Source: Terribacillus saccharophilus (GTDB lineage Bacteria > Bacillota > Bacilli > Bacillales > Amphibacillaceae). Taken from it: a DNA stretch of 64,000 nt. A program made the position numbers and the translations under genes. Under the pieces are notes generated by a model. That model did not search any database. It had not been told where the DNA came from and saw nothing but the letters and a program-made list of their open reading frames with translations. Shown in pieces: positions 27,210 to 35,733 of this stretch. Numbering within the stretch: the first letter of the stretch is position 1; each line of letters opens with the position of its first letter. The stretch covers positions 1 through 64,000 of the forward strand of contig NZ_NPBD01000001.1 of the NCBI RefSeq assembly GCF_002272745.1, in the 5' to 3' direction.

Positions 27210-28019
27210 GTGCGGAAATGGGTTTTCTGGGACGACGGTGATCATTCGCCTGCCTTTAATATGGCAGCGGATGAAATGCTAATGCAATGGCACCGTGAAG
27301 GACGGATCGCCCCTGTGTTGCGTTTTTACGGCTGGAATCCTGGCGGGTTTTCTGTTGGGTATTTCCAGAAGTCAAAAAAATTCAACTTAGAAGAAATCGA
27401 GAAGCGAGGATTCGAACTGGTCCGAAGACCTACTGGCGGTCAAGCAGTACTGCATCATCAGGAACTGACGTATAGCATTATCGTATCGGAGGATTATCCA
27501 GGCGTACCATCCACAATCAAAGACGCTTACAAGGTGTTATCAAAAGGGCTACTGCTCGGTTTTGAAAATCTGGGTATTCAAGCGGAATTCGCCGTACCTG
27601 CTGACTCGAAACCGAAGGGCACAGCCAATTGCTTTGAGGAAGCTTCTTGGTATGAGATCAATGTGGACGGAAAGAAAGCAGCCGGAAGTGCTCAGACTAG
27701 ACAGAAAGGTGTCATACTCCAGCACGGGTCGATTCCAATCTGGCTGAAACAAGAGGATCTGCTGGAATTGTTCCTCTACCCAAGTGAACGTGTCAAAGAG
27801 CGTGCTTATAAGAGCTTTAAGAACAAAGCTGCCAGTCTTCAGGAATTTATCTCTGTGCAGACTACTCTGGAAGAAATAAGAGATAGCTTCTATGATGGTT
27901 TTCAAAATGGACTAGGTGTAACATTCGAAAGACTTGAACTGAATGAGGAACAACTAAAAACAATCGAAGAACTTGCCAAAGAGAAATACCAAAATCACGA
28001 ATTCTTATATGCACGTTAA
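27210..28019 (+). CDS. lipM: Octanoyl-[GcvH]:protein N-octanoyltransferase type (LipM)
   Basis: 269 residues, biotin/lipoate ligase fold. SPAFNMAADEMLM, RFYGWNPGGFSVGYFQ, VRRPTGGQAVLHHQELTYS and AGSAQTRQKGVILQHGSI follow B. subtilis LipM, which takes octanoate from acyl carrier protein to start lipoate synthesis. The acyl-thioester Cys is C141 in NCFEEASWYE, placed as in LipM rather than as in LipL. GTG 27210 follows AAGAAGGTGA. It stops 12 bases before lipA, making a two-step lipoate operon. Confidence 0.9.
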   Translation: MRKWVFWDDGDHSPAFNMAADEMLMQWHREGRIAPVLRFYGWNPGGFSVGYFQKSKKFNLEEIEKRGFELVRRPTGGQAVLHHQELTYSIIVSEDYPGVPSTIKDAYKVLSKGLLLGFENLGIQAEFAVPADSKPKGTANCFEEASWYEINVDGKKAAGSAQTRQKGVILQHGSIPIWLKQEDLLELFLYPSERVKERAYKSFKNKAASLQEFISVQTTLEEIRDSFYDGFQNGLGVTFERLELNEEQLKTIEELAKEKYQNHEFLYAR

Positions 28020-28031
28020 GGAGGAACGAAA

Positions 28032-28952
28032 ATGGTAAAGAAAACGATGGCGCAACGTCGGGAAGGTATGCTCCGCAAGCCGGAGTGGCTGAAGATTGAT
28101 TTCAACACAAATGAAGACTATATGGATTTGAAGAAAATGATGCGGGAAATGAATTTACATACTGTATGTGAAGAGGCGAAATGCCCGAATATCTATGAGT
28201 GCTGGTCGGTCCGGAAAACGGCAACATTCATGATTCTCGGTTCTATTTGTACAAGAGGCTGCCGCTTTTGTGCGGTTACTTCTGGTAAACCGACAGAATT
28301 AGACTGGGCAGAACCAGAGCGTGTCGCTGATTCTGTTGCTAAAATGGGACTGCGCCATGCGGTTGTTACAGCAGTTGCCAGAGATGATTTGGAAGACGGA
28401 GGTTCAGCTGTGTTCGCGGAAACAGTTCGTGCCATTCATCAGAGAATGCCGAATACAACGGTAGAGGTACTGCCGTCCGATATGAAAGGAACGTATGAGA
28501 GCATCAAGATGTTAATGGATGCCAAGCCGGATATTTTCAACCATAATATCGAGACAGTACGGCGATTGACACCTTCTGTCCGTCATCGTGCAACGTACGA
28601 CCGCTCACTTGAGCTACTTGACCGTGTCAAAACGATCTCTCCGGATACACCAACTAAATCCAGCATCATGCTAGGTTTGGGAGAGACGAAGGAAGAGATT
28701 GTGCAGGCTATGGACGATTTGCTAGAGCATCGTGTTGATATCATGACAATCGGCCAATACTTGCAGCCGTCATTTAAGCATCTGAAAGTACAGAAGTATT
28801 ACCATCCAGATGAATTTGCTGAACTGAAAGAAATTGCCTTGCAGAAGGGATTCCGCCACTGCGAATCAGGCCCAATGGTCCGCTCCTCCTATCATGCAGA
28901 CGAACAAGTAAATCCAGAAGCGAGACAGCGCCAGTTTGGCGGATGCTCGTAA
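28032..28952 (+). CDS. lipA: Lipoyl synthase
   Basis: 306 residues, radical SAM enzyme that inserts two sulfurs into octanoyl-protein. The auxiliary cluster cysteines are C46, C51 and C57 ([12 protein letters not shown]); the radical SAM cluster is C73, C77 and C80 (CTRGCRFC). The C-terminal [13 protein letters not shown] holds the Ser that ligates the auxiliary cluster in the family. Good TAAGGAGG before ATG. Acts on the octanoyl domain supplied by LipM just upstream. Confidence 0.96.
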   Translation: MVKKTMAQRREGMLRKPEWLKIDFNTNEDYMDLKKMMREMNLHTVCEEAKCPNIYECWSVRKTATFMILGSICTRGCRFCAVTSGKPTELDWAEPERVADSVAKMGLRHAVVTAVARDDLEDGGSAVFAETVRAIHQRMPNTTVEVLPSDMKGTYESIKMLMDAKPDIFNHNIETVRRLTPSVRHRATYDRSLELLDRVKTISPDTPTKSSIMLGLGETKEEIVQAMDDLLEHRVDIMTIGQYLQPSFKHLKVQKYYHPDEFAELKEIALQKGFRHCESGPMVRSSYHADEQVNPEARQRQFGGCS

Positions 28953-28960
28953 TAATAATT

Positions 28961-28994
28961 AAAGGAATATGCCAATCGGTATGTTCCTTTTTTA
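28961..28994 (+). terminator. Terminator after lipM-lipA
   Basis: AAGGAA..GCC / GGT..TTCCTT stem (loop AATC) followed by a T-rich run. Confidence 0.75.
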
Positions 28995-29071
28995 TTTTTG
29001 GGTGAACATGCACATATGTGCGTGGGAGATGTAAGTTGTGTCATATGAGCAGTTTTTTGTTGATTCTACTT

Positions 29072-29085
29072 TGAAAGCGTTTTAT
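29072..29085 (+). promoter_or_regulatory. Possible CcpA cre box of the sorbitol operon
   Basis: TGAAAGCGTTTTAT matches the cre consensus TGWNANCGNTNWCA except for the last C and A. Its place upstream of a sugar operon makes it plausible but it is imperfect. Confidence 0.45.
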
Positions 29086-29107
29086 ATTAAGTGCATAAGG
29101 CACCCGA

Positions 29108-29121
29108 AATTCATATGAATT
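29108..29121. promoter_or_regulatory. Perfect palindrome, candidate SorC-type operator
   Basis: AATTCATATGAATT, a complete 14-base dyad 26 bases before the regulator start; probable autoregulatory site. Confidence 0.5.
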
Positions 29122-29147
29122 CACAATGCGCATAAAGGAGCTTACCT

Positions 29148-30095
29148 ATGGATTGGCAAGAAGAGAGACGTCTCGTGAAAGTAGCCAGAATGTATTACGA
29201 AGAGAATATGACCCAAAATGAAATTGCCAAAGAACTTGGTGTATACAGAACAACTGTTACACGCTTACTGCAAAAGGCAAAAGATCAAAAGATAGTCACG
29301 ATTCATATTGAGAGCACTCTTTTAGAATATGTATCTATCGAAAAAGAGCTGTGTCAGCTTTTTGGATTGAAGGACGTCGTAATCGTGCCTTCTTCGGCAG
29401 ATAGTTTGAAAGAGATAGGAAAGGCCGCGCTTCGCTATCTGGATGGAATCATAACGAAGGATGATGTAGTCGGCTGTGCATGGGGCAGGACACTTGGGAT
29501 GATGGCGCAGCAAGCACAATTCCAATATAAGCGGGGAGGAAGATTTGTTCCACTCGTAGGTGGTCCAGGTCAGATGCCTGTTGAAGAGCATGTGAATGCT
29601 ATTGTCTATTCGATGGCAAGAGCTTTTGGAGGAGAAACAAACTTCATCGATGCTGCTGCAATAGTAAAATCAGTTGAAACACAAAGTGAGATATTGAAGT
29701 CAGGCTATATGACACATATCAGAGAGCTTTGGGGAAGCTTGTCGATAGCGCTAATAGGTATTGGTTCTCCAATGAAATCTTCCAATCTAGTATGGAGTGG
29801 TTTTCTTGGAGAAGAAGAAGTGGAGAAGCTGGAGAATCAAGAGGTTGTTGGGGATGTATGCTCACGATTCTATGATATCAAGGGTCAGGAACTGGCCACG
29901 GATCTAAAGGAAAGAGCAATTGCCATTCCTTTCTCTAAACTGAAAGAAGTAAAGCATTCCATAGCACTGGTAGAGTCGGTATCCAAAACTGATTCCATTA
30001 TAGGAGCTCTCAACGGCCGAATAGCCAATGTGTTGATAACAGATGAGATAACTGCAAAATCGATCATTAAGAAAAAGAAGGAGGAGATAATTTGA
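29148..30095 (+). CDS. SorC/DeoR-type sugar-binding transcriptional regulator of the sorbitol operon
   Basis: 315 residues. Helix-turn-helix near residues 20-42 (MTQNEIAKELGVYRTTVTRLLQKA), then a C-terminal sugar-phosphate-binding domain with VGCAWGRTLGMMA and the late ALIGIGSP. Members bind a phosphorylated sugar and switch the adjoining catabolic operon. Here it is the first gene and its stop overlaps the start of gutM, so it controls the whole set, probably in response to sorbitol-6-phosphate or fructose-6-phosphate. This differs from enteric srl, where SrlR is at the end, and from B. subtilis GutR, which is not SorC-like. Confidence 0.88.
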   Translation: MDWQEERRLVKVARMYYEENMTQNEIAKELGVYRTTVTRLLQKAKDQKIVTIHIESTLLEYVSIEKELCQLFGLKDVVIVPSSADSLKEIGKAALRYLDGIITKDDVVGCAWGRTLGMMAQQAQFQYKRGGRFVPLVGGPGQMPVEEHVNAIVYSMARAFGGETNFIDAAAIVKSVETQSEILKSGYMTHIRELWGSLSIALIGIGSPMKSSNLVWSGFLGEEEVEKLENQEVVGDVCSRFYDIKGQELATDLKERAIAIPFSKLKEVKHSIALVESVSKTDSIIGALNGRIANVLITDEITAKSIIKKKKEEII

Positions 30096-30535
30096 TCTTA
30101 TTATTCATTATTTTATTGGCAGTAGGATTCCTTTTACAGAGTATTTTAGGAGTATTCCAAATTAAGAATTTTAATAAGCACTACGCTGAGCTAAGGAAAG
30201 TCGGCAGAGTAGCTATCGGCCGTTCAAAGGGAATCTTCCGTTCGGGGGCGGTGCTTATGCTGGCCCTGGATGCGAAGGCAAACATCATTCAGGCAGAAAA
30301 GATGCAGGGTCTTACTATTTTAGCTAGATGTAAGCGCGTTCAATATTTAGAAGGACAGCCATTATTATATATTGATGACGATGTGATAAAGAGTGTGGAT
30401 CCATTTTTAAGAAAAGCATTAAAAGATGCACAGAAAACGTATGAAATTATCATGTCTGGCGGAACAGTTGAGAAACCGAAGTCACCTATACAATCAATAT
30501 TTGGATTATTCAAAATAAAACGAGAGGTGAAGTGA
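30092..30535 (+). CDS. gutM: Glucitol operon activator GutM
   Basis: 147 residues with one N-terminal membrane helix (residues 1-20) and a soluble rest that contains the GutM family pattern [22 protein letters not shown]. GutM is known as an activator in the enteric sorbitol operon; the membrane helix suggests a link to the transporter. TTG start inside the stop of the regulator (TTGA overlap) with AAGGAGGAG before it. Confidence 0.9.
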   Translation: MILLFIILLAVGFLLQSILGVFQIKNFNKHYAELRKVGRVAIGRSKGIFRSGAVLMLALDAKANIIQAEKMQGLTILARCKRVQYLEGQPLLYIDDDVIKSVDPFLRKALKDAQKTYEIIMSGGTVEKPKSPIQSIFGLFKIKREVK

Positions 30536-30536
30536 G

Positions 30537-31097
30537 ATGGATTTTATCGTAAAAGCTGCAGAAGGATTTATAGGATTATTTGAACGTGGAGGGGAGACAT
30601 TCCTGGGATTAGTAGGTGACATTGTTCCGTTGCTGATCATGTTGCTTGTGGCGATGAACGCTTTGATCCAATTTGTAGGTCCTGACAAAATCGAAAAACT
30701 AGCTACAAAATCTTCAAAGAACATCTTTACACGTTATATGGTACTGCCTTTCCTAGGAACTTTCTTCCTGCTTAATCCGATGACGCTTTCTCTAGGGAGA
30801 TTTCTTCCGGAACGTTATAAACCAGGATACTATGCTGCAGCAAGCTATTCTTGTCACAGCATGAATGGATTCTTCCCGCATGTTAATCCAGCGGAGCTCT
30901 TCGTTTTCCTCGGTATCGCATCAGGAATTACACAGCTCGGTCATTCCACGACTGATTTGGCATTGCGTTATCTATTAGTGGGACTCGTTATGAATATGAT
31001 TCGCGGTTGGGTTACAGATTTAATGGTCAGCTATGTCGAGAAGCAGCAAAATGTAAAACTGAGCGCGACGGTCAACAACGTCGGAAAAGGGGTGTAG
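30537..31097 (+). CDS. srlA: PTS glucitol/sorbitol transporter subunit IIC (SrlA type)
   Basis: 186 residues, four or so membrane helices. [53 protein letters not shown] and [12 protein letters not shown] follow SrlA. The enzyme II of this family is split so that SrlA carries one half of the membrane domain and SrlE the other together with the IIB domain. One base separates it from gutM, with GAGAGGTGA as ribosome site. Confidence 0.94.
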   Translation: MDFIVKAAEGFIGLFERGGETFLGLVGDIVPLLIMLLVAMNALIQFVGPDKIEKLATKSSKNIFTRYMVLPFLGTFFLLNPMTLSLGRFLPERYKPGYYAAASYSCHSMNGFFPHVNPAELFVFLGIASGITQLGHSTTDLALRYLLVGLVMNMIRGWVTDLMVSYVEKQQNVKLSATVNNVGKGV

Positions 31098-31101
31098 GGC
31101 A

Positions 31102-32109
31102 ATGGGGGAACAATATAACGCTGTGAAAATCACAAAAGGAAATGGCGGATTTGGCGGACCGTTAGTCATCCAGCCTACGCCTGAAAAAAATAAGATTGTA
31201 AATATAACAGGTGGACCTATTAGTGATGTGGCAAATACAATAGCTGAACTCACTGGGGCGGAAGTAGTGAACGGATTTAAAACTTCCGTACCTGAAGAGG
31301 AAATAGCATGTGTCATCATCGATTGCGGCGGAACTTTGCGAGCAGGACTTTATCCGAAGAAACGAATCCCGACAATCAATATTATGCCAACTGGGCAAAG
31401 CGGGCCGATGGCGAAATTCATTACGGAAGATATATATGTATCGGGAGTGAAGCCGGCTCAAATAGAAAAACAAGGTGCCCACGATGCAAGTGTAACTGAG
31501 GCAAGTGCAGCAACAGAGATAGAAGAGCAAACTGCGAAACCAAAATATGATTCGAGTAAGAAAATCAGTGATCAGTCTGGCGGACTGATGACCAATATTG
31601 GAAAATTAATGGGTGGATTTGTAAACGTCTTTTATCAAGCAGGGCGTGATGCAATCGATACTGTTCTTAAAACGATTCTACCTTTTATGGCGTTTGTTTC
31701 GTTGTTGATTGGTTTAATTCTTGGCTCTGGTATCGGTGATGTGTTTGCGAATATCTTATCACCGCTTGCTGGGAGTATTTGGGGGCTGCTTGCTTTATCT
31801 GCAATTGTCTCGTTTCCGCTGCTTTCACCATTCCTTGGACCAGGAGCTGTTATTGCTCAAGTAATCGGAACATTGATTGGTGTAGAAATTGGCAGAGGTA
31901 ATATCCCGCCAAACTTTGCTTTACCGGCAGTATTTGCAATTAATTCCCAAGCAGCTGCTGATTTCGTTCCAGTAGGATTGGGACTAGCAGAAGCAGAAAC
32001 GGAAACAGTCGAGGTAGGAGTACCAGCTGTGCTTTACGGCAGATTTCTAACTGGGGCTCCAACAGTATTCGTTGCTTGGCTGGCTAGTTTCGGAATGTAC
32101 GATTCATAA
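31102..32109 (+). CDS. srlE: PTS glucitol/sorbitol transporter subunit IIBC (SrlE type)
   Basis: 335 residues. The N-terminal IIB domain has the phosphorylated Cys75 in [16 protein letters not shown], and the C-terminal half is membrane-embedded ([29 protein letters not shown]). It receives phosphate from SrlB and passes it to sorbitol during entry. It follows srlA by four bases. A hydrophilic linker at residues 125-165 joins the domains. Confidence 0.94.
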   Translation: MGEQYNAVKITKGNGGFGGPLVIQPTPEKNKIVNITGGPISDVANTIAELTGAEVVNGFKTSVPEEEIACVIIDCGGTLRAGLYPKKRIPTINIMPTGQSGPMAKFITEDIYVSGVKPAQIEKQGAHDASVTEASAATEIEEQTAKPKYDSSKKISDQSGGLMTNIGKLMGGFVNVFYQAGRDAIDTVLKTILPFMAFVSLLIGLILGSGIGDVFANILSPLAGSIWGLLALSAIVSFPLLSPFLGPGAVIAQVIGTLIGVEIGRGNIPPNFALPAVFAINSQAAADFVPVGLGLAEAETETVEVGVPAVLYGRFLTGAPTVFVAWLASFGMYDS

Positions 32110-32122
32110 GGAGGAACACACA

Positions 32123-32482
32123 ATGTTAATTTATCAAACAGAAATCACTAAAATTGGACCTTTAGCATCTGAATTCATAGAAGCAGATATGCTTATTCTC
32201 TTTAAAACAGACGCTCCAGCAGAATTGGCGGATTATTGCTTGCTGCATGAACAGAATGAACTGAGCGAGGATATATCTGCCGGTGATACACTTTATATTG
32301 GCGATCAGCCTTTTCGAATTTTGGAAGTAGGAGAAGCAGTTAACAAAAACCTAGCTGCACTAGGCCACATTACAATTCGACCGGAAGCTGGAGAGGAAGA
32401 AAACCTTCCAGGGACACTAGTTATTGAACAAGGGGATATTCCAGATTTAACAGAGGGAGCAACACTGACTATTAAAAGATAA
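32123..32482 (+). CDS. srlB: PTS glucitol/sorbitol transporter subunit IIA (SrlB type)
   Basis: 119 residues. IYQTEITKIGPLASEF opens as in SrlB, and His42 in CLLHEQNEL matches the phosphorylated His of the enteric protein; GHITIRPEAGEEENLPGT is the conserved C-terminal region. The frame is open upstream inside srlE, but AAGGAGG fits ATG 32123. It shuttles phosphate from HPr to SrlE. Confidence 0.93.
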   Translation: MLIYQTEITKIGPLASEFIEADMLILFKTDAPAELADYCLLHEQNELSEDISAGDTLYIGDQPFRILEVGEAVNKNLAALGHITIRPEAGEEENLPGTLVIEQGDIPDLTEGATLTIKR

Positions 32483-32501
32483 ATGAGGGAGATGTACAAA
32501 A

Positions 32502-33287
32502 ATGGCACAAGAATTAAATAAAACTGCAATCATAGCTGGAGGAGCACAGAACTTAGGCGCCCACTTGGCGAAGCGATTAGGAGAAGAAGGATATAATGTC
32601 GTCGTTTTTGATAAGCAAGGAGATCAAGCGGAAGCTGTAGCTGCAGAGATAGCGGTAGACTGTTCCATTCAGACTGCCGGCTATGCAGTGGATGTAACTG
32701 ATGAAGAAGCTATCGAGAACGCGATGGAAGATGTAAACCAGCGTTTTGGTTCCATCGACTTGCTTGTATACAATGCGGGTGTAGCTAGAAGTACGAAAAT
32801 CACCGATTTTACTCTCTCTGATTGGGCTTTGTCCTTAGATGTCAATTTAACAGGATACTTCTTATGTGCAAAACATGCAAGTATATATATGATTAAGCAG
32901 CAGTCAGGAAGCATCATTCAAATCAATTCTAAATCCGGCAAAGTCGGCAGCAAACACAATTCAGGTTATTCTGCATCCAAATTTGGCGGTGTTGGCCTGA
33001 CGCAGAGTTTAGCACTTGATCTTGCGGAGCATAATGTTCGTGTCAATAGCATCATGCCGGGGAATCTGTTGCACTCCCCAATGTTCCAGAGCCTGATTCC
33101 ATCATATGCCAAGAAACTAGGTGTGGAAGATAGTGAAGTAGAACAGATTTACATTGATAAGGTTCCTTTGAAAAGAGGCTGCTCTTATGATGATGTAGCG
33201 AATGCTGTTATCTTCTATGCTTCCGATGCTGCTTCCTATATGACAGGGCAGTCCATCAATGTTACCGGCGGCCAAGTCATGCACTAA
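32502..33287 (+). CDS. srlD: Sorbitol-6-phosphate 2-dehydrogenase (SDR family)
   Basis: 261 residues, short-chain dehydrogenase. Cofactor loop GGAQNLGAHLA, NAG motif in LVYNAGVA, catalytic Ser in INSKSGKVG and YxxxK in YSASK. The stretch KVGSKHNSGYSASKFGGVGLTQSLALDLAE is nearly that of enteric SrlD, so oxidation of sorbitol-6-phosphate to fructose-6-phosphate is well supported. It lies directly after the PTS genes. Confidence 0.94.
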   Translation: MAQELNKTAIIAGGAQNLGAHLAKRLGEEGYNVVVFDKQGDQAEAVAAEIAVDCSIQTAGYAVDVTDEEAIENAMEDVNQRFGSIDLLVYNAGVARSTKITDFTLSDWALSLDVNLTGYFLCAKHASIYMIKQQSGSIIQINSKSGKVGSKHNSGYSASKFGGVGLTQSLALDLAEHNVRVNSIMPGNLLHSPMFQSLIPSYAKKLGVEDSEVEQIYIDKVPLKRGCSYDDVANAVIFYASDAASYMTGQSINVTGGQVMH

Positions 33288-33306
33288 GCAGAAGGAGGGA
33301 AAATGC

Positions 33307-33984
33307 TTGAGAATCTTAATGGATGGATCAGATGCAGATGTATTCCGGAATTTGAACGATTATTTACCATTGGATGGCGTTACTACCAACCCTTCCATCC
33401 TTGCAAAAGGAAAGGGAACGGCAGAAGAACAAGTTCTTCAAATAGCAAATCTGCTAGATAAGCAGCAGACACTGCATGTCCAGGTGGTATCCACTAAATA
33501 CGAACAGATGGTAGAAGAAGCAAAACGGATAATTGAAGCTGTATCTCGAAATGTTTTTATAAAAATTCCTGTATCTCCAGACGGATTGAAGGCAGTTAGA
33601 AGTCTAAAGGGGGAAAGCATCAATACGACGGTCACGGGAGTCTACACAACGATGCAGGCCGTGATGGCAGCAAAAGCTGGAGCAGCCTATGTAGCACCGT
33701 ATATCAATCGTATTGATCTTACTCATAGTGACAGTGAAATCGTCATTAATCAAATTGTCCAGGCATATCAAACGTATGGCTTCTCTACTAAGGTGTTAGC
33801 AGCCAGTTTTAAAAATACGCGCCAAGTGATTGGCGTGATGGAAGCTGGAGTGGAAGAAGTAACACTTTCAACAGATATACTAAAGAATCTTATCCATCAT
33901 AAAGAAACAGAAATGAGCATTGAGGCATTCACGGAAGATTTCACTAGTAGATTTGAAAATAGAAATGAAATGTTTTTAAAATAG
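33307..33984 (+). CDS. Fructose-6-phosphate aldolase / transaldolase-like protein
   Basis: 225 residues. Schiff-base Lys86 in FIKIPVS; GVTTNPSILA and VLAASFKNTRQV fit the small transaldolase class. The residues that mark true fructose-6-phosphate aldolases appear to be present: Gln in VQVVST and Tyr in YVAPYINRID, where transaldolase B has Glu and Phe. It would split fructose-6-phosphate to dihydroxyacetone and glyceraldehyde-3-phosphate. Start is TTG 33307 after AAGGAGGG; the ATG at 33303 is out of frame. Last gene of the sorbitol operon. A role as a transaldolase is the main alternative. Confidence 0.85.
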   Translation: MRILMDGSDADVFRNLNDYLPLDGVTTNPSILAKGKGTAEEQVLQIANLLDKQQTLHVQVVSTKYEQMVEEAKRIIEAVSRNVFIKIPVSPDGLKAVRSLKGESINTTVTGVYTTMQAVMAAKAGAAYVAPYINRIDLTHSDSEIVINQIVQAYQTYGFSTKVLAASFKNTRQVIGVMEAGVEEVTLSTDILKNLIHHKETEMSIEAFTEDFTSRFENRNEMFLK

Positions 33985-34000
33985 TTGCAAGTTATTGAAT

Positions 34001-34038
34001 CCGCTAAGGTTGTTGAACAATCTTAGTGGTATTTTTTT
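34001..34038 (+). terminator. Terminator of the sorbitol operon
   Basis: CCGCTAAGGTTGTT / AACAATCTTAGTGG with G-T pairs, then a seven-T run. Confidence 0.88.
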
Positions 34039-34180
34039 GTTGAAAAAAGAATTGCGCTACAATCTAGCATAGATATTAATTAATTTATAAGAATTTTAAA
34101 ATAGAACGAGACAATAAAACAATCAAGCTCTAAAATATAAGACAATATACATAATTATGATTGAAGAAGGGGGCTGCATA

Positions 34181-35083
34181 TTGAAACAAAACCAAACTGC
34201 TATTTTATTAGTTATATCTATCATTGCAATATCTTTCGCAGCCATCTTCGTGAAATGGTCTGATGCACCAGCAACGATTCTAAGTATGAACCGGATGTAT
34301 CTGGCATGTCTTTTGCTGGTACCGATTGTGTGGATCAAACGAAAGGAATTTAAAAAGATTGGGCGGAGGGAAGCGATAGCTTTCATATTGTCAGGAGCCT
34401 GCCTAGCCGCGCATTTTGCGCTCTGGTTCAGTTCTTTGAAACTGACGACTGTCGCAAGTTCTACCATCATTCTTTCGCTCCAGCCTATTGTCGCGATGAT
34501 AGGAGGATTTTTGATTTATAGAGAGCGGGCATCCAAAGCCGTGATTATAACTATCGGTATCTCCATTATTGGAGTTGTCATGGTAGGGTGGGGAGATTTC
34601 GGATTGCAGACGCCATCCGTTTTAATCGGAGATCTTTTATCCTTCCTATGTGTAATTGCTGTTGTCGGTTATTTGTTAATCGGACAGAACAATGTAAAGA
34701 AAGTATCACATTGGATATACAGTTTCTGTGTCTTCCTTTCAGCAGCTGTTTGGCTCAATATTTATAATCTAGTAACTGGGGTTCCAGTACGAGGCTATGA
34801 CTTTGATGAGTGGAAGATATTCTTACTGCTAGCCATTTTCCCGACAGTAGCGCATGTCATATTCAATATGCTCTTGAACTATGTGAATTCGACTACGATT
34901 TCAATGAGTGTTCTGGGAGAGCCAGTAGGTGCAACTCTCTTGGCTGTCTGGTTATTAGGAGAGAAACTAAGCCCGCTGCAAATTGTTGGAGGAGCCGTTG
35001 CATTGATTGGGGTTCTTATGTTTTTGGTTCGACAGAATAGTGAGTATCGCGTGGTGGAAGAAAGTAAACAGGAAGTACGTTAA
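34181..35083 (+). CDS. DMT superfamily transporter (EamA family)
   Basis: 300 residues, ten predicted membrane helices in two EamA repeats (helices from about 7 and from about 150). FAAIFVKWSDAPATILSMNRM and ALWFSSLKLTTVASSTIILSLQPIVAM are typical. Such carriers export amino acids or other metabolites; the ligand cannot be inferred. An ATG at 34157 precedes the GAAGGGGG ribosome site, so TTG 34181 is preferred. Monocistronic. Confidence 0.87.
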   Translation: MKQNQTAILLVISIIAISFAAIFVKWSDAPATILSMNRMYLACLLLVPIVWIKRKEFKKIGRREAIAFILSGACLAAHFALWFSSLKLTTVASSTIILSLQPIVAMIGGFLIYRERASKAVIITIGISIIGVVMVGWGDFGLQTPSVLIGDLLSFLCVIAVVGYLLIGQNNVKKVSHWIYSFCVFLSAAVWLNIYNLVTGVPVRGYDFDEWKIFLLLAIFPTVAHVIFNMLLNYVNSTTISMSVLGEPVGATLLAVWLLGEKLSPLQIVGGAVALIGVLMFLVRQNSEYRVVEESKQEVR

Positions 35084-35105
35084 CATACAACAGCAAAAAA
35101 GAATA

Positions 35106-35136
35106 AGCAGTCCTTTAAATAAAAAGGACTGTTTTC
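35106..35136 (+). terminator. Terminator after the EamA gene
   Basis: CAGTCCTTT / AAAGGACTG with loop AAATAA and a TTTT run. The rest of the gap to 35265 holds nothing I recognise. Confidence 0.85.
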
Positions 35137-35265
35137 TCTTTGTATGTCTTGATAAATAGGTAAACAGTTTAATGGAACCCGAATAAAATACCTTCGGGAT
35201 ATAGTCATTGTTAAGATGATTATTTGTTAATAAGCAGATAGTAGAACGTTAAGAGTCTGAAACAA

Positions 35266-35427
35266 TTAAGATAAATCGTCATGCTTATATTTTTCCGCTA
35301 ACATGCTCTCTATAATTCTTTTTTGTTCCAGAAATTCCATTTTACTCGTCCTGCTCAGAAATTGCGTGTGTATTTGTTGTTCTAAAAAAAGAACGGCATC
35401 TCTTAATTCTTGTTCATCAATATTCAT
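35266..35427 (-). CDS. Small hypothetical protein (53 residues)
   Basis: ATG at 35427 with TAGGTAGGTGTG before it gives a 53-residue, highly charged, probably all-helical protein (NIDEQELRDAVLFLEQQIHT ... KMEFLEQKRIIESMLAEKYK). Heptad-like spacing suggests a coiled coil. It has the size and helical look of Spo0E-type phosphatases but lacks their SQELD motif, so I do not assign it. It lies alone on the minus strand between the EamA gene and pdxS. Coding status rests on the ribosome site and composition only. Confidence 0.45.
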   Translation of the reverse strand: MNIDEQELRDAVLFLEQQIHTQFLSRTSKMEFLEQKRIIESMLAEKYKHDDLS

Positions 35428-35564
35428 TATGTCACACCTACCTAAACTTATAGTTGAACAGTAGTCTTTCCATTCTCATAAAGCAAATTCATTATAAGTC
35501 CAAAACTCGTTAAATATGAGTAAGTGATGGAGCAGACAGTGCAAATTATTATTGTGGCCTTACC

Positions 35565-35600
35565 GATAAAAGAAGCACAATACATTTTGTATTGCGCTTC
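35565..35600 (-). terminator. Leftward terminator-like hairpin upstream of pdxS
   Basis: 13-base arms 35572-35584 and 35588-35600 (GAAGCACAATACA / TGTATTGCGCTTC). On the minus strand the one odd pair becomes G-U and the stem is followed by TTTTATC, so it would end leftward transcripts. Confidence 0.5.
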
Positions 35601-35636
35601 AGTGATTTGGAATGCTGTTTTATATGGTGATTGAAT

Positions 35637-35664
35637 TGTTATACTCCAACCTTGCGTGTTATAC
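35637..35664 (+). promoter_or_regulatory. Direct repeats TGTTATAC upstream of pdxS, candidate MocR-regulator sites
   Basis: TGTTATAC at 35637-35644 and again at 35657-35664, exactly 20 bases apart, just upstream of a TACAAT -10 (35677-35682) that has no good -35. TGTTATAG occurs twice, 10 bases apart, in front of the MocR gene at 40501. Confidence 0.5.
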
Positions 35665-35733
35665 CCTAATGATATGTACAATACTCCTATCAAACTTTTC
35701 CGACAATGGGAAAGAGGAGCAGGAGGAGTCAAC

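Noticed and set aside
35266..35427. Considered as a Spo0E-like aspartyl-phosphate phosphatase
   Set aside because: The SQELD motif that defines the family is absent.
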